Origin: Flavobacteriaceae bacterium
GTDB taxonomy: Bacteria; Bacteroidota; Bacteroidia; Flavobacteriales; Flavobacteriaceae
Direction of reading: 5' to 3'
DNA length: 9,377 nucleotides
NCBI GenBank assembly: GCA_030829155.1
Contig: JAURBD010000064.1
Span: 1 to 9,377 of the forward strand
Below, piece by piece: positions 7,538 to 9,377 of the stretch (positions within the stretch are counted from its first letter, which is position 1; every line of letters begins with the position of its first letter). Position numbers and translations under genes: made by a program. Under the pieces are notes generated by a model, which was given only the letters and a program-made list of their open reading frames with translations, was not told the DNA's origin and did not search any database.

Positions 7538-7545
7538 CAAATTTA
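7538..7545 (-). promoter_or_regulatory. Candidate -7 box of the acylase promoter (TAAATTTG)
   Basis: On the minus strand this reads TAAATTTG, an exact match to the Bacteroidota -7 consensus TAnnTTTG. It lies 22 bases before the acylase ATG, which would give a leader of roughly 16 bases. No TTG (-33 element) is found at the usual 17-23 base spacing; the nearest TTG (7581-7579) is 33 bases away, so the call rests on the -7 box alone in AT-rich DNA. Confidence 0.35.
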
Positions 7546-7755
7546 GAGCTTTTTTCACAGGTAAATTTATTAGAAATTCAATTATTACTAAAATAATTTC
7601 AGAATAAATTAATTGAGCACTTTATTTTTATGATATCATCATTTTTTATCAGGAAGTTTACGTTTTCTTAATACGAGCTTTTTAAGCTTTTCGATGAATT
7701 TTCACCATTCTTACTAATATTTTGAGAACCATGCATTTATAATTGCCTAAATTTT

Positions 7756-7780
7756 ATTTCAAATTGAAATCAAACTTTGA
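7756..7780. promoter_or_regulatory. Two abutting perfect palindromes, candidate operator
   Basis: ATTTCAA-A-TTGAAAT (7756-7770) and TCAAA-C-TTTGA (7770-7780) are each perfect inverted repeats around a single central base, and they share T7770. Their centres (7763 and 7775) are 12 bases apart, about one turn of the helix. The half-site TCAAA occurs at 7759 and 7770 in the same orientation and again at 7798. The block lies 110 bases before the receptor ATG. This is the arrangement expected for two dimers of a regulator side by side, but AT-rich DNA yields short palindromes by chance and no known operator is recognised. Confidence 0.3.
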
Positions 7781-7889
7781 GATGTTTAAATTACCTGTCA
7801 AATAAAGGAAGTAATATTTTTATATAATTATTTATTTACTATATTTATGCCCGTAAAACAACAACTATATTTAATCAAAACAACAAAAA

Positions 7890-9377
7890 ATGAAAAAAAT
7901 CAATTTTGCTGTGACTCTAGTTCTTCTTTTTTGCGGACTATTGTTACATGCCCAACAATCAACTACTGGAGTAGTTTTTGATGCTGCCGGAGTTCCTATT
8001 CCTGGAGCAACAATTATCATTTCTGGAACCGATAAAGGGACAACATCTGACTTCGATGGTAACTTTTCAATAGAAACAAGTTCAGAGGACTCTCTCGAAA
8101 TTTCTAGTATTGGTTTTGAATCACAAACATTAGCAGTGAATGGTTTAACCAATTTGACAATTTTCCTTCAAGATTCTGTTAGCCAACTTGAAGAAATTAT
8201 TGTAACTGGTTATAGTACTCAAGCACGTGGAAGCGTAACTGGAGCTGTTGCAACTGTTGACGTAGCTGACGCTGTTAAAGTTCCTGTTGTAAATGCTGCT
8301 GAAGTGTTACAGGGTAGAGTTTCTGGGGTGTCTGTTGTAACAAACGGTCAACCTGGTTCTGCACCAACAGTGAGAATTCGTGGATATGGTACTCCAAACA
8401 ACAATGACCCACTGTACGTTATTGACGGAGTTCAGACCAACGATGCTTTCGTACTTAATAGTTTGAATCCTTCCGATATAGCACAGATGAACGTTCTTAA
8501 GGATGGAGCTGCTGCTGTATACGGATCACGAGCTTCGAATGGTGTAATTGTAATCACAACTAAAAGTGGCAAAGCTACAAGAGGATCTAAAGTTTCTTTG
8601 GAAATTTCTACTGGGATGTCTCAAGCTGTTAACCTTCCACAATTATTGAATGCTGAACAGCACGGTCAAATGATTTGGGAAAGTAAAAGAAATGATGGAA
8701 GTGCTCTTACTCACCCTCAATATGGAGTCGGAGCTTCTCCCGTTATACCGAGTACTTTACAAGGTATAAGCGCTGAGCAGGCATCAACTGTAAATCCAAA
8801 CGGGACTGATTGGATGGATGCAATTTTCGATGCAGCACCAACAACAAATATTTCTTTTTCTGTTCAAAATGGAACTGAAAAAGGTAGCTCACTCTTCTCT
8901 TTAAACTATCTCAAACGTGATGGTATTCAAATTGAAACTGGTTATGAAAGAGCTGGTATCCGTGCAAATTCATCTTACAAAGTTGGAAACATCTTAAGAG
9001 TAGGTCAGCATTTAAATGCAACTGTTGATAAAGAACGTAACAGAAATCAAGTAGAGGAAGCATTGCGCTCTTCTCCCTTAATTCCTCTTCGTGAAGACGA
9101 TGGAGACTTTTCCGGAATTTATGCAACCTCTCTTGGATTGGGTAATGCAAATACACCTTATGCAACACTAATACGTGGCAAGGATGATTACAATAAATCT
9201 CTAAGATTACTAGGAGATGTTTATGCTGAGTTGAAACTTGGAGATGATTTCAGATTTAAAACTTCACTTGGTGGACAAATGAGAAACTTCAGTAGACGTT
9301 CATACTCTCCTGCAACACCAGAAGCAGAGACAGGTGGGTCTCAAACTTTGACTGAGCAAACATTTAATCAATACGAA
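7890..9377 (+). CDS. SusC/RagA-type TonB-dependent outer-membrane receptor, N-terminal part (3'-truncated by the window)
   Basis: The frame from ATG at 7890 stays open for 496 codons to the window edge; the full protein is probably about 1000 residues. Residues 1-21 are a Sec signal (MKKINFAV...LLLHA) cut before Gln22. Residues about 24-95 are a carboxypeptidase-regulatory-like beta domain (GVVFDAAGVPIPGATIIISG, then GTTSDFDGNFSI). The segment LEEIIVTGYSTQ (100-111) precedes the plug. The plug runs from about 112 to 228, with VLQGRVSGV, the SusC signature DPLYVIDGV (173-181) and LKDGAAAVYGSRASNGVIVITTK (203-225). Barrel strands follow. There is no N-terminal STN domain, so direct signalling to a FecR/sigma pair is not predicted. 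Such receptors sit in the outer membrane, are powered by TonB-ExbBD and usually pair with a SusD lipoprotein encoded immediately downstream, here outside the window. The cargo (glycan, peptide or other) cannot be read from this part. Confidence 0.95.
   Translation, partial: MKKINFAVTLVLLFCGLLLHAQQSTTGVVFDAAGVPIPGATIIISGTDKGTTSDFDGNFSIETSSEDSLEISSIGFESQTLAVNGLTNLTIFLQDSVSQLEEIIVTGYSTQARGSVTGAVATVDVADAVKVPVVNAAEVLQGRVSGVSVVTNGQPGSAPTVRIRGYGTPNNNDPLYVIDGVQTNDAFVLNSLNPSDIAQMNVLKDGAAAVYGSRASNGVIVITTKSGKATRGSKVSLEISTGMSQAVNLPQLLNAEQHGQMIWESKRNDGSALTHPQYGVGASPVIPSTLQGISAEQASTVNPNGTDWMDAIFDAAPTTNISFSVQNGTEKGSSLFSLNYLKRDGIQIETGYERAGIRANSSYKVGNILRVGQHLNATVDKERNRNQVEEALRSSPLIPLREDDGDFSGIYATSLGLGNANTPYATLIRGKDDYNKSLRLLGDVYAELKLGDDFRFKTSLGGQMRNFSRRSYSPATPEAETGGSQTLTEQTFNQYE

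Larger units (their letters stand above)
7516..7889. other. Divergent intergenic region between the acylase and the TonB-dependent receptor
   Basis: These 374 AT-rich bases separate two divergently read genes and must contain both promoters. No open frame of useful length, tRNA, riboswitch that I recognise, or strong GC-rich hairpin is visible. For the receptor side there are only near matches to TAnnTTTG: TATATTTA at 7840-7847, TATTTTTA at 7815-7822 and AAACTTTG at 7772-7779, none with a well-spaced TTG. Other small structures are a perfect 10-base palindrome ATGATATCAT at 7630-7639, repeats of AGCTTTT at 7547, 7676 and 7685, and TTTGAGA at both 7721 and 7776. The last 30 bases before the receptor ATG are A-rich (AATCAAAACAACAAAAA), typical of translation starts in this phylum. 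Confidence 0.7.

Noticed and set aside
7516..7889. Small RNA, riboswitch or small ORF in the intergenic region
   Set aside because: No GC-rich stem, T-run terminator or open frame with plausible coding character could be found by eye; only short AT-rich palindromes are present.
7871..8152. Open frame on the minus strand opposite the receptor N-terminus
   Set aside because: The plus strand here encodes a clear signal peptide and carboxypeptidase-regulatory-like domain; the antisense product has no recognisable feature.
8911..9168. Open frame on the minus strand inside the receptor barrel region
   Set aside because: It lies within a strongly coding receptor frame, and its Leu/His-rich product looks like a reverse reading of that gene.
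1..9377. Defence system, CRISPR array, transposon or phage element
   Set aside because: No nuclease, helicase, reverse transcriptase, transposase or integrase motifs, no spaced direct repeats and no terminal inverted repeats are visible; all genes are metabolic, envelope or transport types.

Overview
The window is chromosomal DNA of a Bacteroidota bacterium, most likely a flavobacterium-type marine or environmental lineage. The reasons are low G+C content, no Shine-Dalgarno sequences before any start, a SusC/RagA-type TonB-dependent receptor, a bacillithiol gene (bshA), and signal peptides that all place Gln at the predicted first mature residue. I see no tRNA, rRNA, CRISPR array, insertion sequence or phage gene.

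Region 1 (1-5442, + strand) looks like one tightly packed transcription unit whose promoter lies upstream of the window. In order it holds: the last 37 codons of an unidentified gene; a two-domain cysteine-rich (CCG) Fe-S protein of the LutA/HdrD type; a 161-residue conserved protein of unknown function; a 965-residue exported fusion of a NagZ-like glycoside hydrolase family 3 enzyme with a class-C beta-lactamase-like serine hydrolase; and bshA, which starts at TTG. The gaps between genes are 5, 3, 13 and 10 bases. The fusion enzyme probably acts on peptidoglycan or GlcNAc-containing glycans outside the cytoplasm. BshA uses UDP-GlcNAc for the first step of bacillithiol synthesis in the cytoplasm. 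A shared theme of GlcNAc, thiol and Fe-S metabolism is possible but inferred.

Region 2 (5446-7515, - strand) is a single exported N-terminal-nucleophile hydrolase of the penicillin acylase family. It is convergent with bshA, with only 3 bases between the two stops. Its active-site residues (Ser186, His208, Val255, Asn426) resemble the AHL-acylase/cephalosporin-acylase branch (His at beta-23) rather than classical penicillin G acylase (Gln at beta-23).

Region 3 (7516-7889) is a 374-base AT-rich divergent intergenic region. It holds an exact flavobacterial -7 box for the acylase and a pair of adjacent perfect palindromes about one helical turn apart, a candidate operator for the downstream receptor gene.

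Region 4 (7890-9377, + strand, cut by the window end) is the N-terminal 496 residues of a SusC/RagA-type TonB-dependent receptor: signal peptide, carboxypeptidase-regulatory-like domain, plug, and the first part of the barrel. A SusD-like partner is expected just beyond the window.

I did not find a clearly new multi-gene system. The items most worth checking are the fusion enzyme with its extra cysteine cluster, the uncharacterised 161-residue protein with an invariant-looking GCSID motif, and the tandem palindromes.
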